In this document: positions 26,053 through 33,759 of the stretch, one piece after another | How the letters are laid out: the number at the start of each line of letters is the position of its first letter | How positions within the stretch are numbered: the stretch's first letter is position 1 | Origin: Asticcacaulis sp. AC460 | GTDB lineage: Bacteria > Pseudomonadota > Alphaproteobacteria > Caulobacterales > Caulobacteraceae | Assembly: GCF_000495795.1 (NCBI RefSeq) | Contig: NZ_AWGD01000008.1 | Location: 248,001 to 312,000 of the forward strand | Length of the DNA: 64,000 nucleotides | Reading direction: 5' to 3' | Notes under the pieces: model-generated | Databases searched by the model: none | What the model was told of the DNA's origin: nothing | What the model saw: only the letters and a program-made list of their open reading frames with translations | Translations under genes and position numbers: made by a program

Positions 26053-26748
26053 TCACAACAGCCGTGCGATAAAGAGCACTTCGTGCCACACCGCGAACAT
26101 CGAGAACATAGAAGCTGCCAGGAACATGCGCGCAATCCCCAACTCCTCAGGGGCGAATGCGGTGCGGCCTTCGATGATGGCAACGAAGGGAATGATCGAT
26201 GTGCGCCGCATGATCGAGGCGTAGGTGTCCCCCATCAGTGCCAGGCGTTTGCGGTCGATATTGGCGGCGCCCAGGACGCAGACCCCCAGTAAAGAACCGA
26301 AAAACAGCCAGCCGGCGATGTTGCCGCACGCGATCAGGTGCATGGCTGACCACAGGCCGATGCCGGCCAGGATTGGGTGCCGTGAAATCCGGATGATGCC
26401 GTAGACGCTTTTGTCAGGCAGGCGCCACAGCGCCAGCAGGTTGGTCGGCGACGGCGTCGTCAGGCCCAGGATCACCAGGAAGAAGGCGACGAAGTTGATC
26501 ACCAGGGAGATGATTTCCAGCGGCAGCGGCGCTTCGCTGCGCTGCCACAGGCGGAAGTTCAGATTGTCATCCTGAGCGGCGGCGAAGGCCATACCCATGG
26601 CGATGAGGCCAGCCAACGACAGAATGGAAAAGATGACGTAATAGGCCGTGCCGCCGATGCGACCGATGATCTGCTCCTTCAGATGGGTGCCGCTGATCAT
26701 CAGATGGATGCAGAGGAAGAAGGCGCACGCGAGTGCCAGAGTCCACAT
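26053..26748 (-). CDS. NnrU-family integral membrane protein
   Basis: A 231-residue protein with five or six membrane segments. The start LALACAFFLCIHLMISGTHL and the later GIIRISRHPILAGIGLWSAMH match the NnrU family, whose namesake accompanies nitric-oxide and nitrite reduction genes; the RHP segment also recalls methyltransferases of the isoprenylcysteine type. No denitrification genes are near, so a NO-related role is not supported here. Three to four copies of a short tandem repeat lie in the leader upstream of the ATG. Confidence 0.8.
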   Translation of the reverse strand: MWTLALACAFFLCIHLMISGTHLKEQIIGRIGGTAYYVIFSILSLAGLIAMGMAFAAAQDDNLNFRLWQRSEAPLPLEIISLVINFVAFFLVILGLTTPSPTNLLALWRLPDKSVYGIIRISRHPILAGIGLWSAMHLIACGNIAGWLFFGSLLGVCVLGAANIDRKRLALMGDTYASIMRRTSIIPFVAIIEGRTAFAPEELGIARMFLAASMFSMFAVWHEVLFIARLL

Positions 26749-26763
26749 GGTATTTCCGGGGTG

Positions 26764-26814
26764 GTTTTTGGCCGGGATAGTTTTTGGCCGGGATTAGGCT
26801 TTCGGCCGGGATCA
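26764..26814. repeat. Short tandem repeats in nnrU leader
   Basis: Three consecutive 16-18-base units sharing TTTTTGGCCGGGAT (third unit TTTCGGCCGGGAT) run from 26764 to 26814, and a decayed fourth unit extends towards the nnrU start at 26748. The unit length is not a multiple of three and no gene spans it. Confidence 0.75.
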
Positions 26815-26874
26815 GGTTCGCGGTGAGGTTAACAGCTTTTTCGCCCGCGCCAAGCCGTGCCGTGCGCGGCCAGG

Positions 26875-27615
26875 TCAGATGTAGGGGATAAGCGGGGCGT
26901 TGAGCACATCGCCTTCCCCTTTTTTCGGCGGCGCCGATGCGGATGGCGCCGGGGCCGGGCCGGGTTCGGGCAGGGCGGCCGGGATAGGAGCTACTACGGC
27001 GACCTTGGCGGGTTCGGGCACCGGCGCATGGATGGCGGGCGGCGGCACCTTGACGTGCACCGGGCGGCGCAGGATGGCTTCGACGTGGTGGAACCACTTG
27101 CGAGCGCGGGCCATGGCGGCGCGCGGGCCTTCGGCGCGGGCGGTCAGGGCGTCATCCGGGCGCCACAGGATCAACTGGAAGTCGGGATGGATCGGGTCGT
27201 CGAAAATCAGGCGCACGGTGACGTCGTTGACGGTCGGCGCAATATCGTCGATCGCCTTATAGGATCCGGTGTCCAGCGGCTTGGCCGATCCGGCGCGAAC
27301 GACACGGGCGAAGATGCGGCCATCGACGAAGACTTCCAGGCCGTACAGGTCGGCAATCGTGTAGGTCCGGGTCGGCAGCTTGCCGAATTCGCGCACGATG
27401 ACGATCTTGTCGGCCATGTAGGAGATGGCGCAGGCGGCCTTGCGCACCGGCTCGATCGACTCGACGTCGGGCTTGGCGCCGCCAAGGGCTTCCTTGACTT
27501 CGTCCTCCAGCTTCTTAGGCTGTTCGACGCGCGATTCATAGATCCGGTAAAGGATGATCAGAACGGCGAGCGCAGCCGCGGACAGAATGATAAGGGCGGG
27601 CAGGAAGGTCGGCAC
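26875..27615 (-). CDS. Uncharacterised membrane-anchored protein, paralogue 1
   Basis: A 246-residue protein with one N-terminal membrane anchor (about 4-23) and a soluble domain, ending in a Pro/Ala-rich tail from residue ~195. I recognise no known family. It is a paralogue of the next gene upstream: both share a GxExxVDxRxxAR segment, a VTxRLxFDDxxxPxFxLxL strand and a xRKWxxHxxAxxxR helix in the same order. The spacing between the two is about 75 bases on one strand. The N terminus suggests the soluble domain stays bound to the inner membrane; side is not determined. Confidence 0.6.
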   Translation of the reverse strand: MPTFLPALIILSAAALAVLIILYRIYESRVEQPKKLEDEVKEALGGAKPDVESIEPVRKAACAISYMADKIVIVREFGKLPTRTYTIADLYGLEVFVDGRIFARVVRAGSAKPLDTGSYKAIDDIAPTVNDVTVRLIFDDPIHPDFQLILWRPDDALTARAEGPRAAMARARKWFHHVEAILRRPVHVKVPPPAIHAPVPEPAKVAVVAPIPAALPEPGPAPAPSASAPPKKGEGDVLNAPLIPYI

Positions 27616-27690
27616 GGTGAACCTGAACAGCTATGGCACTTTTCGGATTTAACCATAGTTCCGCAGGGACGTTAAGCCTTAACCTCTTAT

Positions 27691-28371
27691 TCAGTGTTTT
27701 TCGTCGTCGTCCGTGTCGTTTTCGACATCGTCATCCCACGGTGGCCGGTCATTGATCACCGGTTTAGGCGCCTTTTTGGGCTCTTTGGGTCTTTGGGCTA
27801 CCGCGGCCGGCTCAACGTCTTCGGCGGGGTAGGGGGATGCCGCGGCTGGCATGCGCTTGATCACCGCATCGATGTGCGACAACCATTTGCGGCCCAGCCG
27901 GACGGCTTCGGCAGCGGTCTTGGCGTGGACCGGGTTGTGGCTGACATCGCCGAAGAGATTTAACTCGAACTCCGGCGTTTCGACGTCGTCGAACATCAGC
28001 CGCAGGGTCACGCGTGAGGCCTGGGCGTGGGTTTCATTGAGCACACGGCGCGGTTCGCCGCGCTGGGCCCGGGCGACGACTCGTTCGTCGACGATCAGTT
28101 CGGCGCCCTCGATCTCATCGAAAGCATAGACCAGCCCCGCCGTGCCGCTGTTCCACAGGATGGCCAGGTCGCCGGCGGTAAAGTCCAGCCCGGCCGCCTT
28201 GGTGCTGCTGAGGTCGTAGACGATGGCGTCGGCGGGCTTGCCCAGGGATGTGGTGAGGGCGCGCTGCAGCCGGCGGGTGGCTTCGAACCACCACATCAGG
28301 CCCGAGGCGATCAGGGTGAGGGCAAACCCGGCGAACAGAAAATACAGCAGGGTGCGCGCGACTTGGTCCAT
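27691..28371 (-). CDS. Uncharacterised membrane-anchored protein, paralogue 2
   Basis: A 226-residue protein with an N-terminal membrane segment (about 7-28), a soluble domain and a very acidic C-terminal tail WDDDVENDTDDDEKH preceded by a Lys/Pro stretch. The middle domain matches the downstream paralogue: GAELIVDERVVARAQ, VTLRLMFDDVETPEFELNL and RKWLSHIDAVIKR correspond to blocks in that protein. The ends differ completely, one Pro/Ala-rich and one acidic, which suggests duplication followed by divergence of the tails. No function is known to me. Confidence 0.6.
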   Translation of the reverse strand: MDQVARTLLYFLFAGFALTLIASGLMWWFEATRRLQRALTTSLGKPADAIVYDLSSTKAAGLDFTAGDLAILWNSGTAGLVYAFDEIEGAELIVDERVVARAQRGEPRRVLNETHAQASRVTLRLMFDDVETPEFELNLFGDVSHNPVHAKTAAEAVRLGRKWLSHIDAVIKRMPAAASPYPAEDVEPAAVAQRPKEPKKAPKPVINDRPPWDDDVENDTDDDEKH

Positions 28372-28423
28372 GGACCGGACACTCTTGGTATGGTCAAGAA
28401 AAACTTAAGATGTTGGAAAGACG

Positions 28424-28765
28424 TTAAAATTCGGTTTGCGTGTGCTGTTTCAGCAGACTCTTCGGGGCTGTATTTCGCCACGCCATCCACAGGGCGCTGG
28501 TGGCGGTGGCGTTATCCGCGCGTGTGCTGTGGAACTGTGTCCAGCCCTTGGCGCCCCAGGCATTTTTCACGGGCTCGAAAATCTCCGGTTCAGCCTCGCA
28601 CAGCATCTGCTGCTGTTCGGGGGTGAGTTTCAGCACGGCTATGTCCTGGTCGATGCGCGAGGCGAAAATCTTGTTGCGGACGCGGGCGTCGGCACTGTCG
28701 AAATGGGACGCGGCTTCCGCTTCCGGAAACGACAGGGCCAGGTCGCGAAATGCCTCAGGTGTCAT
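28424..28765 (-). CDS. MmcQ/YjbR-family protein
   Basis: A 113-residue protein with the MmcQ/YjbR pattern: AFRDLALSFPEAEAASHF at the N terminus, KIFASR, LTPEQQQMLCEAEPEIFEPV, and WGAKGWTQFH towards the end. The fold resembles a double-wing DNA-binding domain, but no role has been established for most members. It ends near an A/T-rich gap before paralogue 2 and starts ten bases after the xth stop, so it is probably transcribed from the xth promoter. Confidence 0.85.
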   Translation of the reverse strand: MTPEAFRDLALSFPEAEAASHFDSADARVRNKIFASRIDQDIAVLKLTPEQQQMLCEAEPEIFEPVKNAWGAKGWTQFHSTRADNATATSALWMAWRNTAPKSLLKQHTQTEF

Positions 28766-28775
28766 TTTGACGGTC

Positions 28776-29564
28776 TCAGGCCAGTTCGATTTCGACCGGA
28801 ACGTGGTCCGACGGCTTGGCTTCGTCGTGGGTGCGGCCGCGGGTGTCCTTGTGGATGGTCAGGCCGTTCAGCCGATCCGCCGCCTGAGGCGACAGCAGGT
28901 GATGGTCGATGCGGATGCCTTCGTTCTTCTGCCAGGCGCCGGCCTGATAGTCCCAGAAGGTGTAACGGTTACCTTCCGGCGGCATGACGTCAAAGGCGTC
29001 GGTGTAGCCCAGGTTCTTCAGGCCCTGATAGGCCTGGCGGACGGCCGGCTGGTACAGGGCGTCATCCAGCCATACGCTTTCCTTCCAGCAGTCGGCCTTG
29101 GTCGGAATGATGTTGAAGTCGCCGGTGATGACGGTTGGTTCTTCTAGGGTGAGCAGGTACGCGGCGCGGGCGTGCAGACGTTCCAGCCAGCGCAGTTTGT
29201 AGGCATATTTGTCGGTGCCGAGCGGATTGCCATTGGGCAGGTAGATACCGACGAAGCGCACCGGTTGCGGCGCTTCGATCAGAGCTTCGATATAGCGCGA
29301 TTGCTCGTCGGTTTCGTCGCCGGGCAGGCCGCGGGTGATGTCGCTGAGCGGGAATTTCGAGAGGATGGCGACGCCGTTCCACGTCTTCTGGCCGAAAACG
29401 GCGACGTTGTAGCCGAGGGATTCGAAGGCTTCCGTAGGGAACTTCTCGTCCAGGCATTTGATTTCCTGCAGGGCGCAGACATCAGGTGCGGCTTCGCGGA
29501 ACCACTCCAGCAGCAGCGGCAGGCGGGCATTGACCGAATTGACGTTCCAGGTGGCGAGTTTCAT
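28776..29564 (-). CDS. xth: Exodeoxyribonuclease III (AP endonuclease)
   Basis: A 262-residue Mg2+-dependent DNA-repair nuclease that cuts at abasic sites and removes 3' blocking groups. All family motifs are seen: ATWNVNS, ALQEIKCLDEKFP, YLPNGNPLGTDKY, TGDFNIIP, GIRIDHHLLS and PSDHVPV, carrying the catalytic Asn, Glu, Asp and His. I use ATG 29564, at which the conserved beta strand begins; an upstream in-frame start adds a short Cys/Pro-rich stretch with no similarity. The 360 bases upstream are filled with palindromic repeats. Confidence 0.95.
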   Translation of the reverse strand: MKLATWNVNSVNARLPLLLEWFREAAPDVCALQEIKCLDEKFPTEAFESLGYNVAVFGQKTWNGVAILSKFPLSDITRGLPGDETDEQSRYIEALIEAPQPVRFVGIYLPNGNPLGTDKYAYKLRWLERLHARAAYLLTLEEPTVITGDFNIIPTKADCWKESVWLDDALYQPAVRQAYQGLKNLGYTDAFDVMPPEGNRYTFWDYQAGAWQKNEGIRIDHHLLSPQAADRLNGLTIHKDTRGRTHDEAKPSDHVPVEIELA

Positions 29565-29924
29565 GCCGCCTTGTTTAGGCGGGCAGGGGGATTCCCGCAA
29601 GGGTTCTTAGCCGCTGAGGCAGACGCATACAGTACTATCGCAAAAGATGTTGCAAACTCCCTCCTCTCCACGAAGTGGGGAGGGGGACCGCGAAGCGGTG
29701 GAGGGGTATTCTTGCGGACGAAGTTGCAGTTCGTTGAAGCGTAATAAAAAGTATTTTTTCCCGCCACCTAACTCAGATAGTTATGAAACGCAGCGGTAAT
29801 CGCACTTGCAGATACCCTCCACCGCTTCCTTGCGCGGCAAGAGCTGTACTCTTGCTCGCTCACCCGACCTCCCCACTTCGTGGACAGGAGGGAGCTTGTC
29901 CAGCCTATTGGGGTAGCTAAATGC
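29565..29924. repeat. Intergenic region with an inverted pair of family B repeats
   Basis: This gene-free stretch between xth and erpA holds two related elements in opposite orientation: 29657-29710 and 29812-29893. Both contain CCACGAAGTGGGGAGG and GAAGCGGTGGAGGG blocks, in the second as reverse complement. The second copy carries an additional segment with an AAGAGCTGTACTCTTG-type hairpin. The A/T-rich centre 29711-29811 is unremarkable and could hold a promoter for either flank. Confidence 0.75.
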
Positions 29925-30254
29925 CTACAGCGCGAAGCTCGTTCCGCAGCCGCAGGAAGCGACCGCGAGCGGGTTCAGGATCTTGAATTGCGAACCGACC
30001 AGTTCCTCGACATAGTCGATCATCGACCCGGCCATCAACGGCGCCGAGACATCGTCGACCAGCGCCGTGGCGCCGTCGTTGGTGATCTGAGAATCCTCAG
30101 GTGCGGCCGTATCCGTCAGGTCCAGGACGTATTGGAACCCTGAACAGCCGCCGCCTTCGACCGTGACGCGCAGCATGACCGGGTGGCCGGCTTCGCTACT
30201 TAGTCGGTTGAGGTGCTTCGCGGCGGAGGCGGTGAGGGTGATGTTGTGGCTCAT
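29925..30254 (-). CDS. erpA: A-type iron-sulfur cluster insertion protein
   Basis: A 109-residue HesB/IscA-family protein. The three conserved cysteines are Cys37 in EGGGCSGFQY and Cys101 and Cys103 in SCGCGTSF, which hold a cluster for delivery to apo-proteins. Length and the VEGGGCSGFQ signature fit ErpA. The start ATG 30254 gives the conserved MSHNITLT N terminus; an earlier in-frame ATG lacks similarity. Found alone, without the isc or suf operon, as is common for erpA. Confidence 0.9.
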   Translation of the reverse strand: MSHNITLTASAAKHLNRLSSEAGHPVMLRVTVEGGGCSGFQYVLDLTDTAAPEDSQITNDGATALVDDVSAPLMAGSMIDYVEELVGSQFKILNPLAVASCGCGTSFAL

Positions 30255-30350
30255 GACGTTCAATATGGCGGTATTTGTTGGGATTTTCACCCCTTGGGCA
30301 GCGAAAATTTAGGTCGTTGTTACATTTTATAGTATAGGGACGCCACATGC

Positions 30351-30451
30351 TTAGAGCGCCTTTCGATCCGGAAGAACCGGATCGGCGCTCTAAGTTTTTG
30401 CTTTTACGCGCATCTTTATCCGAAAAGTGCGTCACACTTTTCGGGATGCGC
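30351..30451. repeat. Two-hairpin intergenic repeat, family C copy 1
   Basis: First hairpin 30351-30393: perfect ten-base arms TTAGAGCGCC/GGCGCTCTAA with an inner CGATCCGG/CCGGATCG stem. Second hairpin 30408-30451: GCGCATC/GATGCGC outer and CCGAAAAGTG/CACTTTTCGG inner stems. It fills the space between the divergent erpA and dGTPase genes. The second hairpin is similar in plan to the one at 44874-44919. Confidence 0.8.
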
Positions 30452-30471
30452 TCTAACGAAAGACGCGCCTG

Positions 30472-31632
30472 ATGAGCCTGGCCCCCTATGCCGAAGACGT
30501 CACCAAGAGCCTCGGCCGGCTCAATCCGCAGCCGGAAAGCCCAAGCCGTACGGCCTTTGCCCGCGACCGCGACCGCATCATCCATTCGACAGCGTTTCGC
30601 CGGCTGAAGGGCAAGACCCAGGTTTTCGTCGCCAATGAGGGCGACTATTTTCGGACGCGTCTGACGCACTCGCTGGAAGTCGCGCAGATTGCCCGGTCTT
30701 TGGCCCATTCGATGAAGCTGAATGAGGACCTGGCCGAGACGATCGCCCTGTCGCACGACTTGGGGCATCCACCTTTCGGTCACGCGGGTGAGGATGAGCT
30801 GCACAAGTGCATGGAGCCGTGGGGCGGGTTCGACCACAACGTCCAGACCTTCCGGGTCATCACCAAGTTGGAGACGCGCTATCCGGGGTTCGACGGGCTG
30901 AACCTGACCTGGGAGACGCTGGAAGGCATCATCAAGCACAACGGGCCGGTGGGGCACCACATGGCCGAGCCGTCGTGGAAGGCGATCGTCGATTTCAATG
31001 AGCAGTGGGATCTGCGGCCGGACACCTTCGCCTCGATGGAAGCCCAGGTGGCGGCGATTTCGGACGATATTGCCTATAACAATCACGATGTTGACGACGG
31101 TTTACGGGCGGATCTGTTCACGATCGCCGATCTGATGGATGTGCCTTTGATCGGGCCGGCTCTGCGGTCGGTGCAGAAGGACTGGCCGAATATCGACAAG
31201 CGGATGCTGCGGCTGGAAGGCGTGCGGCGGATGATCGGCACCATGATCGAGGACGTCGAGGCTGAGACGGCTCGGCGGCTGGCGGCGGACGGCATTCAGA
31301 CGGCCGAGGATGCGCGTTCGGCGAAACGTCAGATGGTGGCGTTTTCGAAGGGCGTGTTCGATGACCTGACGCGGTTAAGGGCGTTTTTGTACGAGCGGAT
31401 GTACAAGCATTATAAGCTGAACCGGACGCGGTCGCATGCCCGTCGGACGCTGAGCGAGATGTTCTTCCTGTTTATGAACGAGCCGGATACGCTGCCGACC
31501 GAGTGGTTTCAGGTGGTCTGCGCCAAGGATTCCGAAACCGCGCGGGCACGGGTGATTTGCGATTACATCGCCGGGATGACGGATGCGTTTGCGATTGAAG
31601 AGCACCGCAGACTGTTCAGCTTTATCGGCTAA
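30472..31632 (+). CDS. dGTP triphosphohydrolase-like protein (HD domain)
   Basis: A 386-residue member of the type-2 dGTPase family, which removes the triphosphate from deoxynucleotides and so lowers dNTP pools. The HD metal site is visible as [14 protein letters not shown] (His66), [17 protein letters not shown] (His95-Asp96) and a later Asp in [25 protein letters not shown] at 42-52 is strongly conserved in the family. Substrate range beyond dGTP is likely but unproven. It starts after a double-hairpin repeat, and its stop codon is the first three bases of a large perfect inverted repeat. Confidence 0.9.
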   Translation: MSLAPYAEDVTKSLGRLNPQPESPSRTAFARDRDRIIHSTAFRRLKGKTQVFVANEGDYFRTRLTHSLEVAQIARSLAHSMKLNEDLAETIALSHDLGHPPFGHAGEDELHKCMEPWGGFDHNVQTFRVITKLETRYPGFDGLNLTWETLEGIIKHNGPVGHHMAEPSWKAIVDFNEQWDLRPDTFASMEAQVAAISDDIAYNNHDVDDGLRADLFTIADLMDVPLIGPALRSVQKDWPNIDKRMLRLEGVRRMIGTMIEDVEAETARRLAADGIQTAEDARSAKRQMVAFSKGVFDDLTRLRAFLYERMYKHYKLNRTRSHARRTLSEMFFLFMNEPDTLPTEWFQVVCAKDSETARARVICDYIAGMTDAFAIEEHRRLFSFIG

Positions 31633-31756
31633 TGGGGTTTGGGGCCTGCGGCCCCAAGTCTTCCCTCTTCCTTTTCTTGACCTCGCCCCCTTGAGGGCGA
31701 AGGTCAAGAAAAGGAAAAGAAAGGTTTTATGGGGCCGCAGGCCCCAAACCCCATTA
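31630..31756. repeat. Perfect inverted repeat from stop codon to stop codon
   Basis: Arms at 31630-31656 and 31730-31756 are perfect 27-base reverse complements that begin with the TAA of the dGTPase gene and end with the complementary TTA of the convergent VOC gene. Each arm contains its own GGGGCC/GGCCCC palindrome. A second stem inside pairs CTTTTCTTGACC...GGGCG-type sequences across 31667-31717. It could end transcription from both sides. Confidence 0.9.
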
Positions 31757-32155
31757 CGCGACGGAGCTGACCGGCTCCAGCAAATCCCACAAATTCCCAA
31801 ACCGATCCCGGAACACGCAAACCTTGCCGTAGGGCTCGACGCGCGGTGTCTCACGAAACTCCACGCCAGCAGCACTATAAGCCGCATAATCCCGGTCGAA
31901 ATCGTCGGTGAACAGTACCAGGAACACCCGACCTCCGGTCTGGTTCCCGACATGCGAAACCTGATCCGGTCCCACTGCCTTGGCCAGTAGCAACCGCGTC
32001 TCCGACGATCCACGCGGCGCTACCAGCACCCAGCGCTTGCCGCCGCCCATGTCGCTGTCTTCGATCAGGTCGAACCCCAGATCACCGCAGTAGTGTGCGA
32101 TGGCCAGATCATAATCCGGCACCAGAACGCTCAAAGCTGCAATACGCTGCTTCAC
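31754..32155 (-). CDS. VOC (glyoxalase/bleomycin-resistance fold) protein
   Basis: A 133-residue vicinal-oxygen-chelate protein with two beta-alpha-beta-beta-beta units: IAALSVLVPDYDLAIAHYCGDLGF at the start and FRDRFGNLWDLLEP at the end, as in small stand-alone members. Metal ligands are not complete enough to call it glyoxalase I; DPFGN-type ends are typical of uncharacterised PhnB/glyoxalase-like proteins. It starts with GTG inside the stop of the GGDEF gene (GTGA overlap) and so is coupled to it. Function unknown. Confidence 0.8.
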   Translation of the reverse strand: MKQRIAALSVLVPDYDLAIAHYCGDLGFDLIEDSDMGGGKRWVLVAPRGSSETRLLLAKAVGPDQVSHVGNQTGGRVFLVLFTDDFDRDYAAYSAAGVEFRETPRVEPYGKVCVFRDRFGNLWDLLEPVSSVA

Positions 32156-33021
32156 CGGGCCGACTTCTTGACCAGGAACATGGCCGCGTCGGCCTCGCTC
32201 AGCCAGGCTTCGGCCGTTGTCTGGCCGGCATAGGCGCGGACGCCGAACGAACCGCCGGTCTTCAGGTACAGGCCGTTATAGGCAAAGGTGCCCATCATCA
32301 GCTCGGCTTCCAGCTTCATCGCCTTGACCCGCGACGATTTCAGATCCGCCCGCCGCAGCAGGATGGCAAATTCATCCCCGCCGATCCGGGCGACGGCGTC
32401 GCCTTCACGCACGCTGGTCTTCAAGGTCTCGGCGACATAGATCAGGGCCGCATCGCCGGCGCCGTGGCCATAGGCGTCATTGATCGCCTTGAAGCTGTCC
32501 ATGTCGAGATAGATCAGGCAGGCCTCTTCGCCATAGCGCTTGCAGTCGGCCATGGCGCGATGCACCTCCTGCAGGAAGGCTCGGCGGTTCAAGGTCGGCG
32601 TCAGCACATCGCTGTCAGCCTGGTCCTGGGCCGACTGCAATTCCAGGCTCCGCTGATGCAGTTGCTCGCGCAGCCGCTCATTCTCCATCATCAGGGATTC
32701 GATCAGGGCCTGAGCCGAGACCGGCCATTCGGTCTGCACAGGCTCCACCTCCGGCACGACCGGCGGTTCGGTATGCAGGGCCGCTTCGAGACGGGCAAAC
32801 GAAGCGGCAATCGCGTCTTCCGGCCGTAGCTTCGGCGTCTCGTCCGTCACGCTTAAGGCATGGCGCACCGGTTCCAACGGCGCAGGATCATTGGCTGGAA
32901 CGACATCTTCGGCCTGGGCCTCGAAATATTGCGCCAGCAAGTTCTGCATCGACGCTGTGGTGGCGCGTCGAATGGGTTCGTGATCCTGCGCGGACAGGGG
33001 CGGTTGCTGGTCGGCCATCAT
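32152..33021 (-). CDS. Diguanylate cyclase with GGDEF domain and inhibitory site
   Basis: A 289-residue cytosolic protein with no membrane segments. Residues 1-100 are low-complexity and Pro/Glu-rich, 103-136 form a likely coiled coil, and the C-terminal half is a GGDEF domain with GGDEF at 214-218 and the allosteric I-site REGD at 205-208, five residues before it, so both synthesis of c-di-GMP and product inhibition are expected. YLDMDSFKAINDAYGH is the metal and base-binding strand. I start at the double ATG (33021) rather than further upstream where the sequence is not protein-like. It is coupled to the VOC gene. Confidence 0.9.
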   Translation of the reverse strand: MMADQQPPLSAQDHEPIRRATTASMQNLLAQYFEAQAEDVVPANDPAPLEPVRHALSVTDETPKLRPEDAIAASFARLEAALHTEPPVVPEVEPVQTEWPVSAQALIESLMMENERLREQLHQRSLELQSAQDQADSDVLTPTLNRRAFLQEVHRAMADCKRYGEEACLIYLDMDSFKAINDAYGHGAGDAALIYVAETLKTSVREGDAVARIGGDEFAILLRRADLKSSRVKAMKLEAELMMGTFAYNGLYLKTGGSFGVRAYAGQTTAEAWLSEADAAMFLVKKSAR

Positions 33022-33267
33022 CAGGTGCGTTTGGGGCTGGAGGTGTGCGAATGCGGGCTCTTGCCGGCCCGTCCGGTGCCTGTATGAAAGCACACCCGAA
33101 GGGGCTGCGCAATGCGTTCGCCTGCGCAAATTCTGTTGATTTGAATATCCGGAAAATCAAGGCGTGGTAAGGTGGTTAATGCCCCGTAAGCGGTTTGAAA
33201 TCGGCGCTTGCAGTTGTGGCCTTTTCCCCTATATACCGCCCTTTTTGAGAGCCTGGAAAGGATTCCC

Positions 33268-33759
33268 ATGGCCGCCTCCGTACCCGTCGCCATCATCATG
33301 GGATCGCGCTCCGACTGGAACGTGATGAAGGCCGCCGCCGCAGCGCTCGACTCCTTAGGAGTCGCTTATAACGCGAAAGTGGTGTCCGCACACCGTACCC
33401 CCCAGCGCATGGTCGAATTCGCCACGGGTGCCAAGGCCGCGGGCTACAAGGTGATCATTGCCGGCGCCGGCGGCGCCGCCCACCTGCCGGGCATGACGGC
33501 GTCCATGACCACCCTGCCGGTCCTGGGCGTCCCGGTTCCGCTCAAGGAAGGCCTGAAAGGCATAGATTCCCTGCTCAGCATCGTCCAGATGCCGGGCGGT
33601 ATCCCGGTCGGCACCCTGGCGGTCGGTGAAGCCGGCGCCAAGAATGCGGGTCTTCTCGCCGCGCAGATTCTGGCGTTGAGCGATCCCGACCTGTCGGCCC
33701 GGATCGAAGCCCTGCGCGCCACGCAGACCGACGGCGTGCCGGATACGGTGGAAGACTGA
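33268..33759 (+). CDS. purE: N5-carboxyaminoimidazole ribonucleotide mutase
   Basis: A 163-residue class I PurE that moves the carboxyl group of N5-CAIR to C4 in purine synthesis. [21 protein letters not shown] with the catalytic His, and [11 protein letters not shown] are all present. ATG 33268 follows GGAAAGGA; an in-frame start further upstream precedes the promoter-like TATATA at about 33230 and is rejected. It is coupled to purK through TGATG. Confidence 0.96.
   Translation: MAASVPVAIIMGSRSDWNVMKAAAAALDSLGVAYNAKVVSAHRTPQRMVEFATGAKAAGYKVIIAGAGGAAHLPGMTASMTTLPVLGVPVPLKEGLKGIDSLLSIVQMPGGIPVGTLAVGEAGAKNAGLLAAQILALSDPDLSARIEALRATQTDGVPDTVED

Noticed and set aside
33150-33267. A purine riboswitch or 6S RNA upstream of purE
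   Set aside because: The region has a promoter-like TATATA stretch but no recognisable conserved aptamer core or long 6S-type hairpin.
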